Shown: positions 1 to 9,619 of the stretch, piece by piece | Layout of the letters: each line of letters opens with the position of its first letter | Position numbering within the stretch: position 1 is the stretch's first letter | Source: Rhyacichthys aspro | Taxonomy: Eukaryota; Chordata; Actinopteri; Gobiiformes; Rhyacichthyidae | DNA: 64,000 bases | Reading direction: 5' to 3' | NCBI GenBank assembly: GCA_036850595.1 | Contig: CM072153.1 | Coordinates: 17,812,169-17,876,168, forward strand | Position numbers and translations under genes: made by a program | The notes under the pieces: model-generated | What the model saw: only the letters and a program-made list of their open reading frames with translations | Database searches by the model: none | Told to the model about the DNA's origin: nothing

Positions 1-62
1 TTTCTAATATTGTCCAGAGGCACAAAACATATCAAAGAAGAATAATTAGACGTAACTCTTTT

Positions 63-68
63 TTTAAT
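63..68 (-). terminator. Possible catalase poly(A) signal ATTAAA
   Basis: Minus-strand ATTAAA about 145 bases past the catalase stop. No AATAAA lies between the stop and the window edge, so the true cleavage site may be outside the window. Confidence 0.25.
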
Positions 69-212
69 AAAGAAAAATATTAGAATCAGCAATTAACTCA
101 CCCCAGTCCAATCCCCAGTCGTGTTACCAATGATCACCAAGAGTTAAGCAGAGTAAATGTAAGTGTTGAAATCATATAAGTGCATTTGCAGTTGTGGTAA
201 ATGAGACTCTCT

Positions 213-272
213 TCACATCTTTGAAGAGGCAGCCACAGCTCCAGGACGGCTGTACACGTGCACTGTGTTGGT
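213..272 (-). CDS. cat: cat coding exon 13 with stop and PTS1-like SKM
   Basis: 60 bases: TNTVHVYSRPGAVAASSKM then TGA, residues 507-525. The acceptor is a long pyrimidine tract ending TTCAG. The reading frame follows from exon 12 (phase 0). Human catalase ends in the weaker, non-canonical KANL signal. Confidence 0.88.
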   Translation of the reverse strand, partial: TNTVHVYSRPGAVAASSKM

Positions 273-1312
273 CTGAAGAAGAGAGAGAAAATGTGTTTGT
301 TTGTGAGAAAGCTCTCAGCTCAGTGGTGTTTTGAGAGTATGCACGATTACACAGGTTCTTATTCAATATAGAATAAAACAAACAAAAAAAACAAAACAAA
401 ACAAAAGAAACTACAATAAACCAAGATATGAATGGGTTTTAACGCAGGCTGCATTGAGGGCCCTCCCACTGTCACAGGACACTAAAATACACTGAACTTC
501 GTAAGTACTTTGCACAAATCTTTTACAAAACAATTTCTACAATCATATTGTAATTAAAATATAATCCTCTAGTTTAAGTCGTACAATATAAAAATTACAT
601 TATAAAACAGTTTTAATTTCAAGACTGAGGGTTGCTTTTCTTTTTCCCTGGGATTTTTTTTTTGAGTTAAAAAAAAAGTTTCATAAATAAAATCTGATTG
701 TCTTTTGCTCTGGAAACAGCTGATGGTGTAATGGTGTCTAATGGTCCTAAAATTTTGGGGAAAAAAATGTAAAGACAAAAAAACTACTATTTTAGTGTAA
801 GGCAGCATGTCAAAGAGAGAGGGGTGTGACGCCTAAATTCATGGTTCACCTTTTTGGGCTCGTTGTTGTACTTGTTGAGGAAGGACTGGACTCTGTTGGC
901 GTAGTCAGGATGGACAGCTCTGAGGGTCTCCACCTGAAAATGATTCACACATTCACATCAGATTAAACATACCACATACCACCAAGTGAGAAAACCTGAC
1001 CTGAAACAGTTACATTTACATGAGTTTGAGGTTCACTGAAGAGGTGAGTAAAAAGCTAACCCAACCACAAAAGGTTTGCAGGAAAACAAAAAAACACAAA
1101 CCATTTGAGCTCAGGCAATGAAGTTTTTAAATTACATATTTTAATCAATAAATATAGAATATAAGCATCTATAATACTGTGAGTAATTTTTTTTCACAAA
1201 AAAAGAGTTACGCTCTGCAAAAATACACATAAATGGAAGCACAATGCCAGAAGGTCCTAAAAGAACACAATAACAACAATGAAATAAATATGAATATTGC
1301 TAGAATAGCTGG

Positions 1313-1344
<32 letters not shown>

Positions 1345-4300
1345 GTAATTTCTTAGTTCTCTGATTTATTCTTTTTTTACTAATGTGGATGCTCAAAGAT
1401 TGACGTTTGATACTTTATTTTATGTTAAATATGAAAACAGAGACCTGTAGAGCGTGTGAGTGTACTAAACCACAGTTTCCTGTTAATTTATCTGAAATGT
1501 ACTTTGGAAATTTCAAAAGCCACAACTTCAGCTTTCGTCTGAGGTGAATGCTGTCCACATTTTCCAGCCGCAGCTGTGTATCTTTGTCTCTGTGATGTAG
1601 TGTTGGATAGTGTTTATGCTACAAAAGAATGGCATGAAAATGAAACTACACTCAGGGGAAGTGATGGGATACCATGCGTTTCTGGATGAAAAGCTGAGCT
1701 CCCTTCAACGATGAAGCCATGTTCTGGCAAAGTCTCTGGCGCTCGTCTTCATTCAGCACCTGAGTGTAGAAAGTGCGGACCTGCAACACAGAAACGACAT
1801 AAGCAGTGTTTCCCACAGACCTGCTGTATGTCTGTGTATGCAAATAAATAGTAATTTCAATAAATTTAAACGTATGCTGTGGTGCTCTACACTAGATAAC
1901 TGTAGAAACAGCGGGGGCCCTCATAAACAGGGCCGGTGTCATTAAACAGAAGCTCCATCTTGACCTGTAGCAGCTAAAAATTGACATCTGAAGGTTTTGA
2001 TAACTTTACTAATGTTTTGCTCATCCTTCAACTGAGTATTGTTCATGTTTTCTGCTTGTATCCACTGCTTGTTGCTCTTGCAGCTAAAGATGAGAGGCAA
2101 AAGACCAAACAGCGCTGTTTTTTCTGGAGAGTTGTTGCATTTACTACACTGAGGTAGGTCCCTGACAGCAGCAATAGAGTGATGTAAAAAACCCCTCACA
2201 AAAACATGAAAGTTCAGAGTCCAAAGGATTAGATGTAGTAAAATTACAAGGTAACTCAGGTAGAAGTAAAATAAAAAAAAAGTAGTTTGCTCACTTACTA
2301 TTTTCTACAATTCTTTTTTTTATTATAATTTACTGTACATAGTTGAATGATAAATCGCTGAAAGACAAAGGCTGTACTTTTTTGCTGATCAGGATCAATA
2401 GGTGAATGAGAATGTTTTCAAAGATTAGATTAGATGAGATTTTATTTGGCCAAGCCTCAGAACAAACTAAAATCTACTAAAATTACCTGTGTGACATTGT
2501 CATCGTCGGCGCTGTTGTACCGGGCCACGTCTACAGAAACCTTAAACTTGGACTCAACAAACTGAGGCTGAGTCTCTGGAGCGCTGAAGCTGTTGGGATA
2601 GTAGTTTGGAGCGCCACCTGGAGGACAGAAGGGTGAATCACAGGTGAGACAAGTGGAGCTTAACGCGAGAAGGACAAAATGACATTACATTACAAGTGAA
2701 AGAGCAGTTGCAACTGGAGCTGAAGGTGAGCGTACCCTGGTTGTCAAACATGCACATGGGCCCGTCCCGCTGGTAGTTGGCCACTCGGGTCCTGAAGGGA
2801 CAGTTCACTGGGAGCTGGAGGTAGTTTGCTCCAAGTCTGTGTCGATGTGTGTCTGGATACGAGAAAAGACGCCCCTGCCCACAAAAACAGAGTGGTTTAT
2901 GATGATGTGAGTTGAGCTTTAAACACTAATTAAGATAGGTAAGCTCAGTATTAAATGAAATAAGTATTAACTATACAAATGTTGAAGTTTCTGTACAAAT
3001 TTAAAGTTCTCTCTTCATTAATCTGGTTTATATTATGGATAAAAGGAGCGAGTATAAATGTTTTTACAAATTTGTTGGGACGTGGGACAAATCAGGACCA
3101 GACAAATGGGGACATATGATCCCTCCAGTGTAGATTTGTATTTGTATACTTATTATTTTTCAGTATAATTTCCAATATTTTGGTAATTTTGTTTTTGTTT
3201 TTTACCTGCAGCATCTTGTCAGGGCTGGCCTCGATGCCCGGAGGCATGTTACTGGGGTCAAAGGCGATCTGCTCCACTTCGGCAAAGTAGTTGACTGGGT
3301 TCCTGTTCAGCACCATTTTACCCACTGGGATCAAAGGATACTCTTTATGAGACCAAACCTAAGAAATAAAAAGTTGTTAAACTTCTTTGAACAATGGACA
3401 TAACATGTTCCCAGAATCTGAAAACACAAACATGATGAGCAATCAGCTGCATAACTTTAAAGGTCTGTCATTGTCCTTGTCATTGGCAAAAGCTTTAAAA
3501 ACAATGCCCTCTATATATTACAACTCTATCTTTGTTTCTAAATAATTAGCCAGATTAAATCAAATTGTGGTATGACCCTAAAATATCACCGTTGCTAACT
3601 CTAGACTTCTGCATTTCTGCATGTATTTAGATTCAGTTTGAAATCTTTATTATCATCTAAAAAAGCCATGATATAGCATTCTGAATGTTTGCTAATATCG
3701 TAAGATCCTTTAACATGGCAAAAGCACACTCTGGTTCAGGTTCTTGTGAATGTATTTTTTACTGCCTGGTTTTCTCTGTTGCTGAGATCTGACTTACCTT
3801 TGTCAGATCAAACGGGTTGAACTCAAACTTCTCAGCCTGTTCAAAAGTCATGACCTGAATGTAAAAAGTCCAAGATGGGAAGTTTCCATTGGCAATGGCA
3901 TTGTACAGGTCTCCAATAGCATAATCTGGGTTAGAGGCAGCCAAGCGTTCTCCCTCCTCCACCGACAGATTCTTTATTCCTTGATCAGTCTAAAAAAACA
4001 CAAACACAGAATGGTTTGGGCATGGATGTGTAGAGAATATACTTTACTGCGCTTTATATTTAACAGAATACATGAGGACGTAAATATATATATAAACACT
4101 TAAAATATGTGAAATAAGGGCTAATCTGGGATTAAACTGACCTTGTAGTGGAATTTGCAGTAGACAGGTTCTCCGTCAGCATTGACCAGTTTGAAAGTGT
4201 GTGAGCCGTAGCCGTTCATGTGTCGATATCCATCAGGCAAACCTCGGTCGCTGAACAAGAAGGACACCTGCGCAGAGGACACCAAACAGCTGGTACCACA

Positions 4301-6735
4301 TACAAACAACACGTTATAGATATGTGAAGTTCTGCTTTAGTTGATTTACCTGGTGCAGACTCTCGGGTCTCAGGCTCCAGAAGTCCCACACCATGTCTGG
4401 GTCCTTCATGTGGGTTTGAGGATTACGCTTCTGACTGTGGATAAAGGACGGAAACTACAGAGACACAGGGAATGAGCAGAGGAAGGAACAAAAAAAATTA
4501 TTACTGGATTAGGTAAATGTCCATGTGCAAATAAGGTGTATGATTTGGGGAAAGTGGATATGAAATGATAAAGGGACATTTGTCAGCCGCAGGAGAGCAA
4601 TTTTTATTTAGTGTGTATTTGTTTCCTCTAGTCACAATTTGACTGACGGTAAAGCTGAATATCATGAATTTTTTACGTTTTTGAGAGGTCACAGATTATT
4701 CCAGCACACACCGTCAATTAAAAACAAACAATTAAAAACGAGACCAAGGTAAGGGGCTCTGGTGTGGGCCAAGCACAACAATGGATGTACAGGGAGGGAG
4801 GCCCAATGATGAGTGCTTTCATTCAAAGACTTATTGGTGAAGGTTTAAAAAGGCAGTGAATATAAAGGAGAATATGTTTTTTGAACAAACTAACACAGTG
4901 TATGTGGTATATAGTTATAGAAACAATATTAATATTCAACATCAATGGTGACCTTTAAATTAATTCAAAATAATAATCAAACAAACCTAAAAATTGTCTA
5001 TAAATATATGATACAACAGGCTAATACTGCCCCATATATTTCCTACACACTCACCAACATGGCGTCCCGGATGAAGAAGATGGGGGTGTTGTTGCCCGTC
5101 AGGTCCCAGTTGCCCTCGTCAGTGTAAAACTTCACTGCGAAGCCTCGAGGGTCTCTCACGGTGTCGGATGATCCCGATTCTCCAGCTGGGACCAAAACAA
5201 AACAATTTAAAAAATGCATTCAAGATTGGGTTAGACACTGGGGGGTACTGTGAACCCTTTTAATGCATGCACTACTGTCCGGACTTTATGAAGAAAAGAA
5301 ACAAATCCATGGTTGATCTTACCCACGGTGGAGAAGCGCACTGCGAGAGGTGTTGTCTTGCCAACGTGCTCGAACACCTTGGCCTTACAGTAGCGTGTGA
5401 TGTCATGAGTCACCTCAAAGTAACCAAACGCTCCTGAATAATAGAGGGAAATAGCTTGTCAAGGCTTGTGTTACATGTTTGTGTAAAGCTAGATGTTTTT
5501 ATTATCACATACTAAAGACTATGAACTTCAATAGGCTTTAGCTGTGGTAAGACAAACAAGAAGCTGCACAAAGCACTAGTTTAACTGGCCCACACGTAAA
5601 CAGTATGAAGCGCCTTACTACATCCTGGTGAAGTAAACAAAACTGATGCAAAACAAGGTGTCAACACTCACCTGCTCCTTTAGCGTGGACCACTCTCTCT
5701 GGGATCCGCTCTCGGTCAAAGTGGGCCATTTCATCGGTAAACACCACATCCTGAACCAGCAGCGGGCCCCGGGGTCCAGCCGTCTGCAGGTTGAGCTTGT
5801 CTCCGATGGGATGTCCCCCTCCTGTGGTCAGAGTGTCCGGCCTCTGCGTCCCACAACCAGAGAAAACATCATTATAATATTAAAATGATGCAATGTATGA
5901 ATTGTAAGTCAGAGTCTTTCAATGTGATGTGTGAATGCAAACAAGCAAACTTTATAATAATGAAGCTTATATGTTTGTTTAAAAATGTGTCGTAATTAAT
6001 TTGCTTTAGGGCAGGTTAATGGGAACTCAAGAAGCACTTGACCCTGTATTAACATAAATCCGTCCTAGAAGCATAGCTGTATACCAGTAAATATGAATAA
6101 ACAAATGCTAATCTTGCAACAACTGTTCTATTGGAGGGGAATCATTATGATAAGAGTTAAATGAGGCAATATTTTGCTTCTTTTATCTTTAAGTTACATA
6201 ACTATCAGGTTTGAAGTCCAAGTCAGAACTATTGCCTCTGGACAATGACCTACTTTCAACTGGACAAAACTGCCCCTCTGGTGTTAAATAGGTGCTAAGA
6301 GTTTTATCTTAGTTTATTTAGTTTAGTATTAGCATTAGCACAGAAACGGTAGCTAGCTGCACAATATGCAAGCCATTCGTTAACATTAAAGAGGTAATTC
6401 GACAGATGCTAGTTTAGCTTTGACTTTAGCATATAGCTGCTTGTTACTACGATTTTTACGATAAAGGCGACATGTATGTGCACAAAACTGCTAACAATAC
6501 TTAAATATAATTCAAGCAATAACGTGATGTTAATTGTGCACTATTTTTATTTTGCACAGAATAAACCAGTATTTTAAGCGGACTGTCGTTGGAGCACGTC
6601 CCTAAACGACCTCTCACCCATTTCTGTCCCGTTCAACCCCGATCGGTGCAACATCACTTTTTTACAAACCTGAGTGGCTCGACCCTCTTTCCACAGCTTC
6701 ATTTGGTCTGTGGCTTTGTCTCTGCTGTCAGCCAT
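213..6735 (-). CDS. cat: Catalase, complete coding region (13 exons)
   Basis: Catalase is a haem enzyme that dismutates H2O2 to water and oxygen in peroxisomes. Joined minus-strand exons: 6735-6670, 5843-5672, 5433-5323, 5185-5055, 4454-4350, 4267-4142, 3989-3798, 3358-3206, 2874-2736, 2617-2487, 1780-1673, 933-850, 272-213. All introns are GT-AG and phases match, giving 525 residues plus TGA (human enzyme: 527). The active-site block FDRERIPERVVHAKGAG has catalytic His75. Asn148 and Phe161 are in their usual positions, and the haem-ligand Tyr358 lies in RLFSYPDTH. NADPH-site residues His194, Val302, Trp303, His305 and Gln442 fall at the human numbering. The C-terminus is Ser-Lys-Met, a PTS1-like peroxisomal signal. 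The start ATG is the first in exon 1 and gives the family-typical MADSRDKATDQM opening. The promoter just upstream has CCAAT and GC boxes. Nothing suggests a broken gene. Confidence 0.97.
850..933 (-). CDS. cat: cat coding exon 12
   Basis: 84 bases (28 codons), residues 479-506. Encodes VETLRAVHPDYANRVQSFLN and ends NEPKK. VHPDY matches the human C-terminal domain. Acceptor TTTCAG, donor GTGAAC. Confidence 0.9.
1313..1344. repeat. (AAT)n microsatellite
   Basis: About ten uninterrupted trinucleotide units in catalase intron 11, likely length-polymorphic. Confidence 0.9.
1673..1780 (-). CDS. cat: cat coding exon 11
   Basis: 108 bases (36 codons), residues 443-478. Encodes VRTFYTQVLNEDERQRLCQN and ends QLFIQKRM, part of the C-terminal helical domain. 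Acceptor TTGCAG, donor GTATCC. Confidence 0.93.
2422..2450. repeat. (GATTA)n string next to GATTTTATTTGG, possible LINE 3' tail
   Basis: Short tandem GATTA units followed by a T-rich ATTTTATTTGG stretch resemble the microsatellite-like 3' tails of some fish CR1/Rex-type LINEs. Too short to be certain. Confidence 0.25.
2487..2617 (-). CDS. cat: cat coding exon 10
   Basis: 131 bases, residues 400-442. Contains GAPNYYPNSFSAPETQPQ and ends SADDDNVTQ. Gln442 matches the NADPH-site glutamine of the human enzyme. Donor GTAATT. Confidence 0.94.
2736..2874 (-). CDS. cat: cat coding exon 9 (haem-ligand Tyr358)
   Basis: 139 bases, residues 353-398 plus a split codon. Starts GRLFSYPDTHRHRLG, the proximal haem-ligand signature with Tyr358, and ends GPMCMFDNQ. 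Confidence 0.95.
3206..3358 (-). CDS. cat: cat coding exon 8
   Basis: 153 bases (51 codons), residues 302-352. Starts VWSHKEYPLIPVGKMVLNR and ends GIEASPDKMLQ. Val302, Trp303 and His305 are the NADPH-contact residues. Ser304 replaces the Pro found in human catalase. Confidence 0.95.
3798..3989 (-). CDS. cat: cat coding exon 7
   Basis: 192 bases (64 codons), residues 238-301. Starts TDQGIKNLSVEEGERLA and ends FNPFDLTK. A TTTTTTTAG acceptor and GTAAGT donor frame it. Confidence 0.95.
4142..4267 (-). CDS. cat: cat coding exon 6
   Basis: 126 bases (42 codons), residues 196-237. Encodes VSFLFSDRGLPDGYRHMNGY and ends at Lys237, an NADPH-contact position. Acceptor GCAG, donor GTCAGT. Confidence 0.95.
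4350..4454 (-). CDS. cat: cat coding exon 5 (Phe161, His194)
   Basis: 105 bases (35 codons), residues 161-195. Starts FPSFIHSQKRNPQTH and ends LRPESLHQ. Phe161 stacks on haem in known catalase structures, and His194 contributes to the NADPH pocket. Confidence 0.95.
5055..5185 (-). CDS. cat: cat coding exon 4 (Asn148)
   Basis: 131 bases, residues 118-160. Contains DTVRDPRGFAVKFYT and NWDLTGNNTPIFF; the first Asn of GNN is catalytic Asn148. The exon ends in phase 0 at a GTGAGT donor. Confidence 0.95.
5323..5433 (-). CDS. cat: cat coding exon 3
   Basis: 111 bases, residues 81-116 with split codons at both ends. It encodes AFGYFEVTHDITRY and ends VRFSTV, the beta-barrel segment next to the haem. 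Acceptor TTCAG, donor GTAAGA. Confidence 0.95.
5672..5843 (-). CDS. cat: cat coding exon 2 (active-site His75)
   Basis: 172 bases, residues 23-79 plus a split codon 80. It contains PRGPLLVQDVVFTDEMAHF and the catalase active-site signature ending RVVHAKGA. His75 is the distal catalytic histidine. The donor is GTGAGT. Confidence 0.95.
6670..6735 (-). CDS. cat: cat coding exon 1 (residues 1-22)
   Basis: Encodes MADSRDKATDQMKLWKEG and four further residues, ending in CAG before a GTTTGT donor. The 66 bases are exactly 22 codons, so the exon ends in phase 0. It matches the N-terminal arm of animal catalases. Confidence 0.93.
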
Positions 6736-6900
6736 GATGTCGTAAGTGAAAAAGGGCCACCAAGAAACAGGACGGCGTGGAGCAAAGTGTTTTGTTGTTG
6801 ATCTTTCTGAAGCTGGACAATTCTTCCTGGACTTTGCCTGAGTAAGCCCCGCCCTCTTTGGCGCCCCTTGGATCTGATTGGCTGAGAGAAGGAGCTTGAC
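6736..6900 (-). promoter_or_regulatory. cat: Catalase promoter with GC box and CCAAT box
   Basis: Immediately upstream of the catalase ATG. A GC box (CCCCGCCC on plus) lies at 6847-6854. A CCAAT box on the minus strand (plus ATTGG at 6877-6881, context AGCCAATCAG) lies about 145 bases before the ATG. No TATA box is evident. GC and CCAAT elements are typical of known vertebrate catalase promoters; binding of Sp1 and NF-Y is inferred, not shown. Confidence 0.65.
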
Positions 6901-9445
6901 CTACATTTTCTGCAGACAGGTTCTTAAAGCTACACTTTCTATGAATGTTGCATAACAAACATCCGATTTCTTAAAGTCTAGATCAGTGATTGTGTAACTT
7001 TTCACAATGAGTATCACCTCGTAAAATATTTGACACTTCAAGTAGCCTACCACCCACTCTTCTGTGTATTACACATCATACACAGTAAGTATACGGAGAG
7101 GGTATAACGTGAGCAGGTTTTTACAAATGCCCAACAAACAAAGGGCTTGTCAGGCACATTAATGTTTAATGACACACATATTTAACTGTAATTATATGAC
7201 GTGTTCTTTAATTGAATAATATTGGCTTATAGCCTTTCCTTAAGCCACAGCACGTCCAAAGAAAATGCCTCAAAGAAACTCAAATTTGAACCGCAGAAGC
7301 TATCATAAATGTTTACTAAAATAACACAAGAAAATTGAGTCAATATTTAAGCTACAGTATGTATCTGAACACAGGTACTAAAAGTTTAGCCTATATCCAA
7401 ATGTCATAAAACAAGGTTGGAGCACCTTCTACACACCCTAAATCTGAAATATTATTATATATTATATTCCTTACTAAATAGGCCCTACATGTACAAACAT
7501 CTCTCAACATTTGTGCAGTTAACCCCACGACACAAAGCATTGTAGTGTTGGATTGCTTTTATTTCAAACTGCATTCACACAATACACTGTTTTTCTGGAG
7601 GCACATTCACATCAAGTGCTAAATAGCTTCATGCATGATCGAATGTAAGCTACAGCTTCGTTGAACCAAATGCTAATGCTGATTGTAAAATGAAAATATT
7701 GCTTTATTATTTGGCACGGTAGGAAACATGGTCTTTTATTATTATATGTGTTGTATTTTTTATTTGAAAGTGATGAATGCTATCAAACCTGACTCTAAAG
7801 TTGAGGAAGTGTTACTGCTAAGAAAAAAAATCACATAACATTTACATAAGGCTGATGCTGTTAGTATATACTGTACATAATTCACATTCAAAATCAACAA
7901 CAAAACAGCACTACTGCACAACGTTGAGGAGGATTTCTCAGACTGATAAAAAGTCACCTGACATTAAATATGAGAATGTCACAATATCATTTAGTTACAC
8001 CAGTTAAATATACCATAAAAGCATTTTGTAAATAAATAATAATGTGACAGCTCTCTATTGAAAAAAGTAAGTTCATAATTCAAAATGTCAAGGTGTTTCC
8101 TGTAACAGAAAAACCCATAAAAGAGGTTAGTATATTTCACATCACGTTAATTTCCCAGAGGTGTTTTGCTATTACTTTATAGATCAGCAACATATTCAGA
8201 TAAATATAGTGTGAGTAGAAATGCCTTTGAGATCGATGGACGTTAAAATGGAGCGAGAATTAGAAGAAACAATGCTCACTATTTACAAATGGAATCGAGC
8301 TTATGCAACTTGTATTGCATTTATTGTGGTGAAAATGTAACAATAAACACATATTTTGATGCTGATTTGGCCAACCCTGTAACAACTGCTACAAATTACA
8401 ATTATTCACCTGATAAAGAGTACCTGGATGTGTTTTTCAAAAGCACAATACATACACAACGTACCAAAACCTCTATTTTTTTTTTTTTGCCAGTCTCACT
8501 GTGAACACATTACACAAGCAAATCCTAAAGAGCTAACTCGACTCGAAACGGCTACAAAATCAATCAATGAGGTGCAATCGATGGCTGGATCAAAAAAGAC
8601 AAATGAGTTCGTTTCCTGAAAGCACTTTCGTCCTCCGCTCGGTCGACTACAACCAGAGAAGGCGCCGAGCAGGAGACCACCGAAACTGGGCTGTTCTTTG
8701 CTTTAAATCCTGGCATTTTTAACATCTCATAGAACAAAATAGAAAAAATAGTCACTGTTTGGTTAACTTAACTTATTAAAGGCAATTAAATTAAATATAT
8801 GGCCCTTGATAATGTGATGGTATATATATCTGTTCACACACTGCCATCTGCCTGTGTTTTACATTTTTATCTGTAATTATTATTATTATTTTTTTAATAA
8901 GAACAGGGATGAACATGCCTAAGCCGATCACCGCTTCAGCTCATCTAAACGACTAGTCATGAAGCCAAAGTAAACCTGTGTGTGACTTTATCTCACTGGC
9001 CATAACTTAAAGGCAGCTTTACTTCTCTATTAGTGCTCAAATCCAGGTTTACATTGGCTTTGTAATGAACTTCATCCACCTGTCATGAGGTTTTGTTGTA
9101 TTTTCTTCTGTGAGCTGTGATTGGTGGAGAGCTACACACGTTAAACATCCCTAACGGGTAAACAAAGAAGTAAAGTGAAGAAATAGTGACAAAGGGAAGT
9201 TGGTTTGCAAATACCTTCACATCCATTTGATCTGGTTGTTATTGATTACCAGATCAGACCAACCTCTGTCTTTTAAGATCACTGACCCTTTTATAAGAGA
9301 TATTTACTCCAATTGGTAACCTATAAAACACACTGGACTGCCAGCAACTAACAACTGCTTCATATTTGTCACCAAAAAAAGGAGAAATGGGATGAAAGAA
9401 ACACAAAAGGACGGTTTTAACTGGACCGAGCCCAGACAGAGAGCT
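6901..9445. other. Intergenic region between cat and syt12
   Basis: About 2.5 kb of AT-rich DNA between the catalase promoter and the SYT12 stop codon. The upper part is presumably SYT12 3' UTR. It has a T14 run near 8467-8481 and an ATT-rich stretch at about 8875-8895. No coding exon was recognised on either strand. Confidence 0.7.
8320..8325 (-). terminator. syt12: Candidate SYT12 poly(A) signal AATAAA
   Basis: Minus-strand AATAAA about 1.1 kb past the SYT12 stop. A nearer ATTAAA variant lies at 8893-8898. Which is used cannot be told from sequence. Confidence 0.3.
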
Positions 9446-9619
9446 CTAGATCCTGCGCAGTGGGTGCCACATTGACACTGGTTTTCTCAGAGTGGCTAAC
9501 ATCTGGTTCCAGTGGGTAATGCCGATGCCGCTGGCCTCGGGGCCGATGATCACATGACCCAGGTTCTCGCCCCGGCCGTCGTCTGTCGCCTCGGCAACGG
9601 TGACCCTCAGGGACAGCTC
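9446..9619 (-). CDS. syt12: syt12 last coding exon
   Basis: 174 bases (57 codons plus TAG), residues 373-429. Encodes ELSLRVTVAEATDDGRGENL, then a GHVIIGPEASGIG-type strand and THWNQMLATLRKP, ending HPLRRI. The WHxLRR C-terminus is typical of the synaptotagmin C2B fold. Confidence 0.94.
   Translation of the reverse strand, partial: ELSLRVTVAEATDDGRGENLGHVIIGPEASGIGITHWNQMLATLRKPVSMWHPLRRI

Larger units (their letters stand above)
273..6669 (-). other. cat: Catalase introns
   Basis: Twelve GT-AG introns of 82 to 826 bases. Contents seen: a perfect (AAT)n microsatellite at about 1313-1344 in intron 11; an A-rich tract near 1190-1210; a short (GATTA)n-like string at 2422-2440 running into GATTTTATTTGG in intron 10, possibly a decayed LINE tail. 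The remainder is AT-rich with no additional exon recognised. Confidence 0.8.
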
